This document shows, piece after piece, positions 32,559-42,660 of a stretch of 64,000 nt of DNA. This DNA is from Sarocladium kiliense (lineage: Eukaryota; Ascomycota; Sordariomycetes; Hypocreales; Sarocladiaceae), in contig JAUZTG010000044.1 in the NCBI GenBank assembly GCA_030734395.1, positions 1,054,001-1,118,000 of the forward strand, in the 5' to 3' direction. The notes under the pieces were generated by a model. That model had not been told where the DNA came from. It searched no databases and worked only from the letters and a program-made list of their open reading frames with translations. Position 1 is the stretch's first letter; each line of letters begins with the position of its first letter. The position numbers and the translations under genes were made by a program.

Positions 32559-33923
32559 ATGCCTCAATATTCCTGTGATCAACATCAGCTCTGCACTGGC
32601 CAAGCAAAGTGTCGCCTAGGCTTGGCCCGTACCTCAATTCACAGCTGCACTCGGATCCAACCTATGACCGTGGGACATTCGAGGAATCCGCACTCCTTGC
32701 ACAACTCCTCTTATCCTTCACTGAAGCAAAACGACTCTTCTCTAGCAAATGAATTCAGCCCTGCGGGCTTGTTAGGGGACAGCTATGACGCTTTGAGGCG
32801 ACAAGCACAAGACAGATTGCGGAAGTCAAGGAACCAGGACGCCGATGGCCCTTTCACTGGTGGTCTGTTAATGGACTTTGAGATCCGTCAACAAGCTCAA
32901 AGGCTCCGAGAGACCTCATCAAACATAATGCTGGATGTAACCTCAAATAGAGCTACAACCATGCGACCTGACATCAGCTCGGTGCGACACCAGTCACTCA
33001 GACGATCGAATACGCTGCCCGTGTCGCACGTCACTGCCAGAAACCTCACCTCAAACCAGACATCAGCGCCGAGACCGGCTTTCCTTCGGGACTTGTCAAT
33101 GGCAACTCTTCAGACACATCAATCCTGCCGCAACAAGACTGGACGAGGTGTCAAAGCTCCTCCTGGTCAGCCACTTATTAGCCTGGCGAGAAACGCTGGC
33201 GATGGATCCTAAAGCCAAGGAACTACATCACCTATCTAAAGCGTTCGAATGTCCCAGGTCCGACGTGCTCGCTAGGGACCGCAACAAAGAAAGTATATGG
33301 AGACCGGGGAAAATATGCGCAAACAACGAGATCACATGAGTGAAGGGATTCAAGAGCTCTCCTTCGGCTTCAGCGCGGTACCAGTTGAAGCGACTCTACA
33401 TTTTGCGCTCCTGGGAGCACCATCTGCTACGCGTACAATGTGTCCAAACGATATGCAACACCTCAATCATTTATGGTCTCTTTTACGCTTTTTGTTCGAG
33501 TTCGCAGACGAGAGTGTCGTCTCTGTCTATATGTACATAGCACGTAAACCTGGCTGCGGTCTTGATTGACCTCCTGATCAGCGTCAAGCAGTCAATCGAG
33601 CGAGATGGCCAGCTGCCCAGCACAGAACTCACGTCGACCCAAACAAGTAATCGGAATGCGTATCACATATCGGAGAATCTCAAGGGGAAATAGGTTGGGT
33701 GTGATCCCTCACATCTATCAATTTTATTTGAACTTTCGCACCAACCACATATATGAAAGAGCTGATTGCAACCGCGGTGGCGGCGAATATCTGCCGCGAT
33801 TTCCTGGGCCTCCGACATGACTGCATCAATCAGCGGATACTCTGCGATGCGAAAGCAGAAATCAATGACATCATGACTACCTTGTCCAAGATGCATGTTG
33901 CTTGCCTGCTTAGACAAGTCTGA
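32559..33923 (+). CDS. Orphan protein, 310 aa, five exons (model from splice logic)
   Basis: Exons 32559-32936, 33067-33292, 33374-33432, 33541-33646 and 33760-33923 sum to 933 nt in one frame and end at TGA 33921-33923. Donors and acceptors are GT-AG throughout, though GTACAA and the first acceptor are not strong. The N-terminal 125 residues are polar, Ser/Asn/Gln-rich and end in a helical stretch (YDALRRQAQDRLRKSRNQ). The rest is helical: RLDEVSKLLLVSHLLAWRE, YQLKRLYILRSWEHHLLR, NLAAVLIDLLISVKQSIERD and ANICRDFLGLRHDCINQ. I know no matching family. An upstream in-frame ATG at 32478 exists, but the one at 32559 has a better context. The fact that five pieces keep frame is the main support. 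Confidence 0.5.
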
Positions 33924-34082
33924 GTGTGTCGAGCTCGTCTAAGGCCGGCATGAGGCTCGGCAATGCGACATGTGTATCTCGCAACATCCACACGGACTCG
34001 ATAAGGCGTTCTCACGTCTGCCCCTATAGGTAGACATCTCCTTCATACGTATGAGCAGACTTGTTGGAGGTGTGAAAGGGAC

Positions 34083-35747
34083 CTATGAGTCTCCATTCTG
34101 TTGGTTCTCGGCATAGCGCCTTAAGATAACTTCATAATCGTTCGCCCAAGTCTCTAACCAAGCAGCAGCACCCAAAATCCTCCCAGTCCAGTACGTGTCT
34201 ATGTATGTGGACGAGTCCACGGCTTTGGACAGTGCTAGTACTTTGTTGATGTACTCTCGCATACAAACATCCTCTCGGCTTATCAAGCCGCTTGTCCCAA
34301 ATGTGCTCCCTGGTCCGTTGACCGTGATGAAGACTAGAATTAATGTTTTGAGTGCATACATAATCGTAGGCGCAAAGATCATTGACGGGGCCGCAAGCAC
34401 TTCAGCTGGTCCCATCTCCTCGCAAGCAAGGATGGCCCCATGACAGGCTGCGATGAGGTTGCTCATAGCTGTTGCGGCTGCGCTCGTCACGACGAGCGGT
34501 GCGGCAAAGTCTGTGACTGGCAGATTCGCGGGAACATGCGGAGCTGCAAAGGTTGACTTGTTCGTCGGTGTATGTAGCACTATCTCATGGAGATAGATAA
34601 CGAAGATACAAGACCAGAAGCGCACCATCGGATGCTGGAGCAGATCCTGAGGGACAGAAAGCTTCCATGCCTGAAACCTGTTCGTTAGCAGAGCCATTTT
34701 CTGCTGACATGATGCGCTATCAATGTCGTACAAATTGGCGAAATTGCTCAGCTCAAACGCCTCGGCGACTTGCTGGCATAAGCTCATGATCAGGATGATT
34801 TGGCAGAACAGGCGATCTTCAAATCGGCCGTTGCTTTCGACAATCCTCAAACTTGTCTCGTGCTGCTTGGACCAAAGCACGGTGGCGGGACGCCGCACAT
34901 TAAGTGCATACATGCAAGCGGCAGCATAGCAAGCCAACCACGTGCGACCGGAATCATTATCCTCGTGACCATCCATCCTGCGAAAGTACACCGCCGGTGA
35001 TCCCGGAAACTCTGGCCCACCAAGACCTATGTCAATAGCCATGTCTATGGCAAGGCGCGAGTACTGGTGGCAATGACTAGCTATCTCTCCCCGGGGAACG
35101 CGGTGCCAGCATGCAGCTGTGAGCAGTGCTCTCACAGCCTCTTGATCTTGAGCTCCTTCGACAAGCACCCTTCGCGCAAGAAACTCTGTGGCTCCGTGAG
35201 AAAGTTCATTGGCCCTTTGGATTGAGCCCCTGCAGGCCTCAGCAGCCATGGGCCAAGCCACGATGGAGAGCAGTAGGAGAGGTGAGTCCTTGCGGACGTC
35301 GTCAAGAGCCTGAGTCGAGAGACTGGCGGGACACCACACAGACTTGAAGCCGTGGCTGTACGCGGCCAGCGCCCGACGTTGATCCTCTTTGGATGTATGA
35401 GTGTCGAGGAATGTCAAAATGTCGTTGGATATAGCATCATTGCCAACCAACGGCTGTGTGGCGCTTGGAGAAGCTCGCGATTTGCTTGCCTCAGAGACAC
35501 TGCCCGTTGAGCTTGGCGCAGGGACGAAGCTGTCTCTCTCCCGTAGAGCAAGTGTGAGAGCTTCCACCTGGGCTTCTAGGTCAGCGATGCGATCCCGCTG
35601 CAGTTTGGAAGGGGCCGGAACGCAGTTGACTCCCAGCCTTTGACATCGGGTACACGCAGTCCAGGCACCGTCGCTCCCCGGCATCTCGCATTTGATCTTT
35701 AGGCCATGACATGCTTCGCAGGCACGGGTTCGCTTCTGCGCCTTCAT
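34083..35747 (-). CDS. Zn(II)2Cys6 transcription factor (War1-like layout), 554 aa
   Basis: A single exon from the ATG at 35747. The zinc cluster is CEACHGLKIKC, then CTRCQRLGVNC with an 11-residue loop between the halves. A coiled coil directly follows (LQRDRIADLEAQVEALTLAL), suggesting a dimer. The remainder is helical, with LLTAACWHRVPRGEIASHCH and SRLAIDMAIDIGLGGP, the middle-homology style seen in War1/PrtT-like regulators; that subfamily assignment is tentative. No clear target gene adjoins it: the tRNA-Gly lies upstream and the orphan 32559 gene ends about 160 bp beyond its stop. Confidence 0.92.
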   Translation of the reverse strand: MKAQKRTRACEACHGLKIKCEMPGSDGAWTACTRCQRLGVNCVPAPSKLQRDRIADLEAQVEALTLALRERDSFVPAPSSTGSVSEASKSRASPSATQPLVGNDAISNDILTFLDTHTSKEDQRRALAAYSHGFKSVWCPASLSTQALDDVRKDSPLLLLSIVAWPMAAEACRGSIQRANELSHGATEFLARRVLVEGAQDQEAVRALLTAACWHRVPRGEIASHCHQYSRLAIDMAIDIGLGGPEFPGSPAVYFRRMDGHEDNDSGRTWLACYAAACMYALNVRRPATVLWSKQHETSLRIVESNGRFEDRLFCQIILIMSLCQQVAEAFELSNFANLYDIDSASCQQKMALLTNRFQAWKLSVPQDLLQHPMVRFWSCIFVIYLHEIVLHTPTNKSTFAAPHVPANLPVTDFAAPLVVTSAAATAMSNLIAACHGAILACEEMGPAEVLAAPSMIFAPTIMYALKTLILVFITVNGPGSTFGTSGLISREDVCMREYINKVLALSKAVDSSTYIDTYWTGRILGAAAWLETWANDYEVILRRYAENQQNGDS

Positions 35748-36121
35748 GGTGAATTAGACGTCTCAATCATTATGCGCCATCACCAGAGCAGGTTATGAAG
35801 CCAGCCCTGGGCTGAAATTTGATGACTTCCGATTGCCCTGGACCATTGTGGCAGTGTTAGGAAACGGATCCTAACCAGGGCTTGGCCTGCCCCGCGGTGT
35901 CGGCTTACAGGCTTTGCCATCTGGAGAGACCCTGACATATGACGACATTGAGATTTTGCACGCTCATGGAACTCAGAAATACGCTTGCACTGGAGAGCGT
36001 AGCCATCAATTCACCACTTCGAAGGCCAAGAAGCTAAAGGATGCTCAAGGGAGGTTCAACAGAGCAACTGTCAGACTATACAAGTCGAAATACGTTCGCT
36101 TGGAAATCAATCAACCAGCAA

Positions 36122-36202
36122 GCGTAATTGGTTTAGTGGTAAAATTCTCCGTTGCCACCAGGCAGCGTCGGGGAGCCCAGGGTTCGATTCCCTGATTACG
36201 CA
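36122..36202 (+). tRNA. tRNA-Gly (anticodon GCC) with a 10-nt intron
   Basis: The acceptor stem pairs GCGTAAT (36122-36128) with ATTACGC (36195-36201), followed by discriminator A. The D arm carries TGGTTTAGTGGTAAAA. The anticodon stem pairs CTCCG with CGGGG, including one T-G wobble, around loop TTGCCAT. Anticodon GCC is at 36154-36156. The loop is interrupted after position 37 by ccaggcagcg (36158-36167), the canonical tRNA intron site. The T arm is CAGGG-TTCGATT-CCCTG. Without the intron the tRNA is 71 nt, usual for this isoacceptor. A T5 run at about 36225 is a fitting Pol III terminator. Confidence 0.93.
36158..36167 (+). other. tRNA intron, 10 nt
   Basis: The ten bases between A37 and T38 of the tRNA-Gly must be removed for the anticodon stem to close; the position is the standard one for nuclear tRNA introns. 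Confidence 0.85.
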
Positions 36203-36316
36203 GGTTTATTCTTGTCGTTTCCTTCCTTTTTGCCTGGTCTCGTCGTCTTTCTCGACCTCTTTTATGTTTTGCCTTCCTGGCCAGCAAGTGGTGGAAGAGG
36301 GCGTTGACCTGGGGCT

Positions 36317-36336
36317 GGGGGGGGGGGGGGGGGGGG
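36317..36336. repeat. Poly-G homopolymer, 20 nt
   Basis: Twenty consecutive G residues follow ctgggg-type sequence about 115 bp downstream of the tRNA. The true length may differ because of slippage during replication or sequencing. Confidence 0.9.
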
Positions 36337-36982
36337 ACCTATGGCTTGCCATCCCTGGTGTCGACAAAACAATACTAACCTGGAATCGAATCGGCAGAGG
36401 ACTAAGAGATTGAACTTCCTTGGGTCTTGGTTTGCCTATACAGCAGCGCAGGTATGCCTGTTAGTTGCCTTCAATTGTGCATTCTCGTGCGCCATACAAT
36501 CTACACGTTAATCATGTAAAGGATGACATTCCGGTTGCTTCACGATCTGGGACTGAAACCCAGTCCAATCCTTTCGGCATTGGCGCAGCACGCTCACTAG
36601 GATGCGTTCCTTCAAGAGGCTAATGATACATACCCACCTCTCTTTGTGTAAGCCGTACTTGCATTCATAGCAAGCGCACATAAGACGTTGGGATCCATCA
36701 ACACAGCTTTTGCGGATATCTATAATACCTTGTGAGCACGAGGCTGCCAAAGGTATCGAGCCGTGGCTGTATGTGAAGGCTTCAACAAAGGTCTGCTCGT
36801 TCTGTGTTACTAATAAATAGATAACTTTACAGCCTGCTCAGATGTTCCTCTTCATCCGACGACCAAGTCATCGCGCTGTTCTTCTACTGTATCTTGACAA
36901 TCATTACTCATTGCCAACAAAAGGACCTGGACGAACAGCCTCGGTGACACTCGGTTTTTACATCGCCCAGCACCCGCCCAAG

Positions 36983-37537
36983 ATGTGCACCACCTACCCT
37001 ACCCACTCACGTTGCCCAACGTGCAACATGGTGCTTCAGGTGAATTACTTTCCCGAATTCGATCTTATTTGCTGGGCTGCGAACCAGCGTAATGGCAGTA
37101 ATGCACGCGCTGGTGATTGTGGCAGACCCGTGGAAACGGTCATCAATAACGTTGCACACCGACATTACTGCTTCTACTGCAGTCAGAATATCGGCGCCAT
37201 ACATACAAATGTTGGCGGTGTCCCCCTTGGACAGCCTTTACTTCCGCTGCTTGCATCAGGGTTGATCCCTGGCACCAACGCTGTTGCCACCAATAGGGCC
37301 GGAGTCAATGGCGCTGCTGTCAATGGTCTTGCTGTCAACGGTGCTGGGCACAACACTTCTGCTAACAACTCTGCTAGCAATTCCATCAGCGGAAGCAATT
37401 CAGCAGCAAACAATGTCACCACGAACAATGGTGTTGCTAACAACCGTGCGGCCGAAACTGCTCCTGCCAGCAATACTCCGACACCTGTCCGACGCAATCC
37501 TGCACGGAATGCGAACCGTCGTTCTGGTCCTTACTGA
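36983..37537 (+). CDS. Cys-rich N-terminus with Asn/Ala-repeat tail, 184 aa, unknown function
   Basis: The frame is open further upstream (ATG at 36842), but ATG 36983 in the context AAGATGTGC gives the more natural start. The first 75 residues carry paired cysteines and histidines (CPTCNMVLQVNYFPEF, HRHYCFYCSQNIG), a possible zinc-binding fold as in many short fungal proteins that start MC. The rest is low complexity: AVNGLAVNGAGHNTSANNS and similar Asn/Ala/Ser runs, then a basic end (RRNPARNANRRSGPY). The repeat units drift around a VNGxx pattern. No signal peptide is seen. The repeat tail could also be a translated microsatellite-like tract. Confidence 0.6.
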   Translation: MCTTYPTHSRCPTCNMVLQVNYFPEFDLICWAANQRNGSNARAGDCGRPVETVINNVAHRHYCFYCSQNIGAIHTNVGGVPLGQPLLPLLASGLIPGTNAVATNRAGVNGAAVNGLAVNGAGHNTSANNSASNSISGSNSAANNVTTNNGVANNRAAETAPASNTPTPVRRNPARNANRRSGPY

Positions 37538-39102
37538 AGCGAACCTTGGTCTTTAGTTTGAGAAGATTGGATGACAGACTGTGAGTTTCGGCGTACATGC
37601 AGACAATGACAGATTCGGCAGCGATCGTACGAAGTAGCAGGCGCACCACCGCTCGGCGTGCGCGATAGAGCAGCTGTGAGATCAATGGTATTTACTACAC
37701 TCGGCATTAATTGGATGCATTTTAAACCCCAGTATCTACTACATAATATTCCTGAGAAAGGTGACGTGACCGTATTCATGCGATTTATTTGCTGCACTGT
37801 GCCCGATACAGAGCTTGTTAACAAGTACTAGAATGTGAATGGGGAGCTGACCGACTTTGTATCCAATAGAAACTTCCAACAACGGCTTCAAATGAGCCTG
37901 CCAAAGTTGAAGTACATGGCGGAGCCCAGAAAGGAAAACCCATCGTCTTGCCAAAAGAGGGCTCGGCTACCCTCCTACACACACACTTATGTCCCTGTCG
38001 ACCAACTGATGCCACGAGATGACAAGAGTGGATGACTCTGTATATTAGCCGGGAAGACATGAAGGCGCAACCATGCGCCGATCGAGTGGAGGTCAGCTTT
38101 CCAGAACATGCCACCCACCAACCCTTGACCACTGACACGTAGTGCTTGGAAACATGGATCCGTAGTGAGCCACTGGTCATGTGTGTGTGGTTACACGTTA
38201 CATGTCTGCTTTGCGAGCGACCCTCAGCGAAAGAAGGCGGTCAATCCAGAGAACAAGCTCGTATGGTCTTCGCCAGTAAGTTGATGGAGGGGTACTATAT
38301 CGACACGGCAGATGCTCTCCCGAGAAACAGGAAGCGCAAGTACCAAAGTCTGGATTCGGCAAACGAGAATCGCAATCATGCGAACTGTCTTCATGCGAAA
38401 ATGTGGGGGAATAGATGACGATGGCCGTCAATGCTGCTCTGCGCAATATTGGTCTCGTTCGCCACGACTTACATGACCTTCTTGTAGATTCGCCCTTCGC
38501 CGAGCCTTGGGCCCCTGCACTCCCATCTCCAGATGAAACAAATAAAATTCCCTTCTGGCAGGCACATACGAGCGGCTATCATCTCAGCCCTCGTCTTTCT
38601 CCCCCTGGTAATCCCTGTTGTAAGCTCTCCTCTCCCCCTCAGCGGCCCCTTGTCTCCGAGCCGTACCGAACGCGGTCTAGCCACAACAATGCATGCAAGC
38701 TGAGCCCGCCAACGATGTGCCTGCATGACCCTACACACCAATGGCTACGAGGCGTTAGTTAGAGGGCTGGACTCTGCACCGGATTGGCTGCGAGAAATGC
38801 CCCTTCGGATTTGGCCGTGCAAGGTGAATGAGGAGGCGCTCTGGGTCGGCGACTGTTCATCCGACAAGGGATGGTGGAATGTACGGTCCGGGAGGAGAAG
38901 AAAAACGTGGCATACAAACATGGGGGGTTTCCCCCGGATTTCTTGCCAATGTCATCTACTTTGCTTCTGTTGATCGGCTTCGCATCCTGTGTGCTTCCGT
39001 TCTGCTTAACGATGTCCTCACCTACGCAACGGTAGGCGGGCAGTGAGCTCGCTTGCACGAGGTTCCTTCAATACGTTTTTCAATCTCAGAGAAGGCCCTA
39101 TT
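37538..39102. other. Intergenic region of about 1.6 kb, no gene recognised
   Basis: Frames here overlap on both strands and show no domain. The last few hundred bases are the promoter of the Pth11-like gene. Confidence 0.4.
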
Positions 39103-40737
39103 ATGGAGGCAAAGGACCTGGGGGACGAGCATCAGGCGGACGTCGTGATTGCCACTGCGTCCGTTTGCCTCGCCATCGCCACGATCATGGTCAGCGTTCG
39201 GTTATACACCCGTTTCTTCCTTGTTCGACAAGTTGGTCCCGATGACTATCTTGCAACAATAACACTGGTAAGAACTTCAAGATCGACTGCGACCGTACAT
39301 TTTCTCAAGAGCTCGTGACCAGGTCTTGATATATGGCGTTGGGATCGGCATGACAGTTAGTAAGTGAAGGTCTGAACTGCTTGAAGATGAAGTCCTATCT
39401 CCTAACACATCATAGATACCAGCAATGGCTTGGGTCGACATGTTTCAGCTCTCGATGACGAAGAAGTCTATATGTACAAACGTGTAAGGATGACCGATCC
39501 AACCCTTGCACACCAAGGATATTGACAACCCCAGTCTTTCTACGCCTCAATGATTCTCTATACCTCTGCCCTCCTCTCAGTCAAGACGACCCTGCTCACA
39601 CAGTACTTCCGCCTCTTTTCCGTTCAAACTTTACGAAGCCTCTATCTAGCCGCATTTGTTCTTGTCGTCTGCTGGTCTCTGTCCCAAATACTACTCGCCG
39701 CCTTCGCCTGTGTGCCTGTGTCGGCATTCTGGGACAGCTCAGTCGACGGTGCAAGGTGCTTACCACCTTTACCGCTACTCTACGCCAATGCTGCTGGCAA
39801 CATCGCGACTGAGGTCGCGGTTCTGGCATTACCGTTGCCAGTTTTGGGTGCCCTCAATCTCCCACGGTCTCAAAGATTCATGCTTATTGGGATCTTCAGC
39901 CTGGAATTCTTGTATGTGACTTTATTGATGGAATTCCCTCTGACGAGATCTAACATATCAGCCAGAACTGTCGTTATCTCAATTATCCGCATCCGCTATC
40001 TCAATGACCTCTCCGACTACACCTATCAAACCGTGCCGCCGGCATGTCTTTCCCTCGCCGAACTCACCACCGCCCTAACATGCGCATGTCTCCTTACCCT
40101 CCGCCCCATCATCACGCGCGCTGCGCCCCAAGCGTCACAATTAGCCCATGAACACAAAAGAGGGAGCTACTTCCGACACAGTGGCACTTCAACCTTTGTG
40201 CGATCTTCATCTTACTCATCATCCCAGAATCAGCAAACGCCACGGAGGGGGTCAGCTGCCGTACGATATCTAGCTTCCATGCAGAGCAGGGAGGGCTTAT
40301 ACGACGACAAGTACATGCTCACCGCTAGTAGCTATGAGTTAGAGCATTACCCTTCCGAGGTTCAATCTCCACAAGCAGTTGTGCTTTCTTCAGAGAAGCA
40401 GCAACACCGCCTTAGTCGCGATGCTACAGAGTCAATTATCACCATTACAGCTCAAAAGCCCCAGAAGAAGAAAGGCCTAAGCATGTTTACTGGCATGGAT
40501 CGAAGCCTACACTCCGCCAGCTCTAGGAGCGAGAGGAAACTGCAAAGTTCAGCTGGACAGAGCGAATGGGGTATTGACTCGAACAACATGACATCTTCGG
40601 TGACAACAGAGATCGACAACAGAGGGACTGTGGTCAAGCCGGAGGGTAAGCCGACTCCGAAGTGGGAGATTGGTGTGGAAACAACGGTGTGCCAGACGTA
40701 CCACTCCACTTACATGTCAACGGCCGTAAGGTGTTGA
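39103..40737 (+). CDS. Fungal rhodopsin-fold (Pth11-like) integral membrane protein, 472 aa
   Basis: Five exons: 39103-39267, 39323-39359 (37 nt), 39416-39483, 39535-39911 and 39966-40737; they sum to one frame. The last intron is needed: it removes YVTLLMEFPL and restores GIFSLEFLTVVISIIRIRYL. The N-terminal 280 residues hold about seven hydrophobic helices with family blocks VSVRLYTRFFLVRQVGPDDY, LYTSALLSVKTTLLTQYFRL and LSLAELTTALTCACLLTLRP. The C-terminal 190 residues are a Ser-rich cytoplasmic tail. Proteins of this family are candidate surface receptors or sensors. The N-terminus lacks a CFEM domain. No ligand can be inferred. Confidence 0.9.
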
Positions 40738-40939
40738 TGTTGTAGACATCAGGTGTTTTCCTTGTTGGACTTTCAGATATATTCGGCCAAACATAGCGTT
40801 GCTTTTTTCTTTCACATACAATCCCACACATCTTTTACTCAACTAGCTTCTGGAAGCGATAAGTCTGACGCCATTAACGAATCTGTCCTGATACTATAAA
40901 ATCATAATCCTTTTCAGCCGATGGCAGGTCACATCAACC

Positions 40940-41857
40940 TTAGTCGACAACAACACCGTCAATATAGAGAACCCCCGTTCTTGGGTAACATGCCGCAGTC
41001 ACATACACATTCCAATGCCCCTCCCTCCCATTGGCACTCTGCGGTAGTGTAACACTGAAGACTTGCCAAGTATCCTGTCCGTTCAACTCAGGCTGCCTCC
41101 CAAATCCCCAACCCTCGTCACTCCGCCATCCAAAGATGGGCCAGCAGTTTTCAGGATTGCCAGGCGGTGCACGGTACCAAGCCGTCAGTGTCCAGTCACG
41201 TCCAGAGGGGTTCCGTGTCGATGCGATTGGCACAGGAACCTTCAAAGCGCCATAGCCTTCAAATTCACTCAAACCGAATTCCAGCATGTGCGGTCCGTAT
41301 AGACCCGAGAAGCTCCCGTCACTGGACTTGTCCACGATGGAGCAAGGGCTCAAGGGCACACCATTACACCAGCCGCCTGTGTCGGGCACTTGCTCAAAAT
41401 CCCCGTTGGGCACATTCTTCGGAGGCGCGACACTGACGGTTGCTGTTTCGGTGACGGTACTTGCAGGGAGTGTGACACTCCGTGTTGAAGTTTGCGTCGC
41501 AGTGGTCGTTCGGCCAGGGAGAGTGGTCGTCCTGACCACTGTGCTTGCGGGCTTGGTTACTGTAGCAGTCTTTGTGACAGTAGCCTTCGAGAGGGTTTTG
41601 GTTGTCGTCTTAGTGGCGGTCTTTGATAAAGTCTTTGTGGTAGTCTTAGTGACGGTAACCTTTGTGAGTGTTTTCGTGGTGGTCTTGACAACAGTCTTTG
41701 TGGTCTTAGCCACTGTCTTCGTCTTCGTGATTGTCTTATCAGCGCGGGGCTGAAGATCCAGTGGTTGTGCTGGTGGGATTCCGGCTGTGAAGACTACCGA
41801 GAAAAGCGAGGCCAGTGTCGTCAACGTGACGATGGCGTGGGCAGTCGAGAGACGCAT
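40940..41857 (-). CDS. Secreted protein with Lys/Thr-repeat linker and C-terminal beta-type domain, 305 aa
   Basis: A single exon from the ATG at 41857. The signal peptide is MRLSTAHAIVTLTTLASLFS plus VVFTAG. Residues 40-140 are a degenerate repeat of TKT/TVTKT units (KTLTKVTVTKTTTKTLSKTA), rich in Lys and Thr and likely O-glycosylated. The C-terminal 150 residues are compact and Trp/Gly-rich (NGDFEQVPDTGGWCNG, PENCWPIFGWRSDEGWGFG, YVTAACYPRTGVLYIDGVVV), in the style of a carbohydrate-binding or galactose-binding beta-sandwich. It resembles fungal cell-wall or extracellular adhesin-like proteins. A precise family cannot be named. Confidence 0.82.
   Translation of the reverse strand: MRLSTAHAIVTLTTLASLFSVVFTAGIPPAQPLDLQPRADKTITKTKTVAKTTKTVVKTTTKTLTKVTVTKTTTKTLSKTATKTTTKTLSKATVTKTATVTKPASTVVRTTTLPGRTTTATQTSTRSVTLPASTVTETATVSVAPPKNVPNGDFEQVPDTGGWCNGVPLSPCSIVDKSSDGSFSGLYGPHMLEFGLSEFEGYGALKVPVPIASTRNPSGRDWTLTAWYRAPPGNPENCWPIFGWRSDEGWGFGRQPELNGQDTWQVFSVTLPQSANGREGHWNVYVTAACYPRTGVLYIDGVVVD
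41350..41740 (-). repeat. Degenerate tandem repeat encoding the Lys/Thr linker
   Basis: Short units of 12-30 nt encoding variants of (T)KT, TVTKT and TTTKTLSK are repeated along this part of the 41857 gene. Such tracts often vary in length between strains. Confidence 0.6.
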
Positions 41858-42660
41858 TTCGAATAAAAGAGGGATAGCCCTGAGAGCAGACCCAATGTAT
41901 TGAGGGCTGATGATTGCTGCTTCGTGGACAGAAGCTCAGAATATGGGGAGGTATTCAACCATCATATACACAATTTTCATATCGCTGTACAGATCCCAAC
42001 AGATCCCATGAAGCGAATGTCAGCACCGGTCTAAGCGACGTCGACTCGGCATTATATCGCATGATTGCAGCTGAAGTCTTGCCCAAACTAGACGTGACAA
42101 GGGCTAGAACCATGCAGCTGAGCCCATGTTCTCGTCGAATCTGGAAAGCTGTGTGCCTGTCAGGGAAGCTTATTCGGTGGCGCCTTAAGTCCTACCACGT
42201 TGACTATACCCAAAGTAGGGGATGGCTCCAACGGTCCCAACGGTCACTAGTGCTTCCTCGGGACAGCCGACGTGACAACTCAGCCCTGGAGGCCCTGTAA
42301 TAAGAAGCGAATTATCATGTCTGCCTGGGACCAGGGTCGCGCTATTGGCTCGTCTCACATTACCACAGCCCCGGATATTGGATCTAATCTGTGGCCTCTT
42401 TCAACGCCACAAAAGGCGGCCTCAGCAGGAAGTATAAGGTTACATGGCGCCTGAAAGAACCAAGATGGGGTTCAGGGGAGTAATTCAAAGTTTGATAAAC
42501 GAAAATAGAACTAAGTGGTATCGCGACTATTGGACATTCGCGCCTGGACGTTGACGCCATGCATCGTCCATTCTATAGACCAGCGCGTGAGAAACTGGCT
42601 GCAAACAAGACAGAAGGAAAGCATGAGCAAAATTCAAATGCCACAAAATGAAACCCCCTC
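41858..42660. other. Intergenic region, no gene recognised
   Basis: About 800 bp between the secreted protein's promoter and the 3' end of the ABC transporter gene. Confidence 0.4.

Noticed and set aside
33002..33147. Protein-like frame TIEYAARVARHCQKPHLKPD as an exon of the 32559 gene
   Set aside because: It leads to a stop and a frame conflict with the next exon. Using the acceptor ending at 33066 keeps all later exons in frame.
39912..39965. Reading through YVTLLMEFPLTRSNISA as part of the Pth11-like protein
   Set aside because: The frame is open, but removal as a GT-AG intron with a CTAAC branch site restores the conserved helix.
41286..41753. 155-codon plus-strand open frame rich in Val
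   Set aside because: It is the antisense shadow of the Lys/Thr-repeat linker of the secreted protein on the minus strand.
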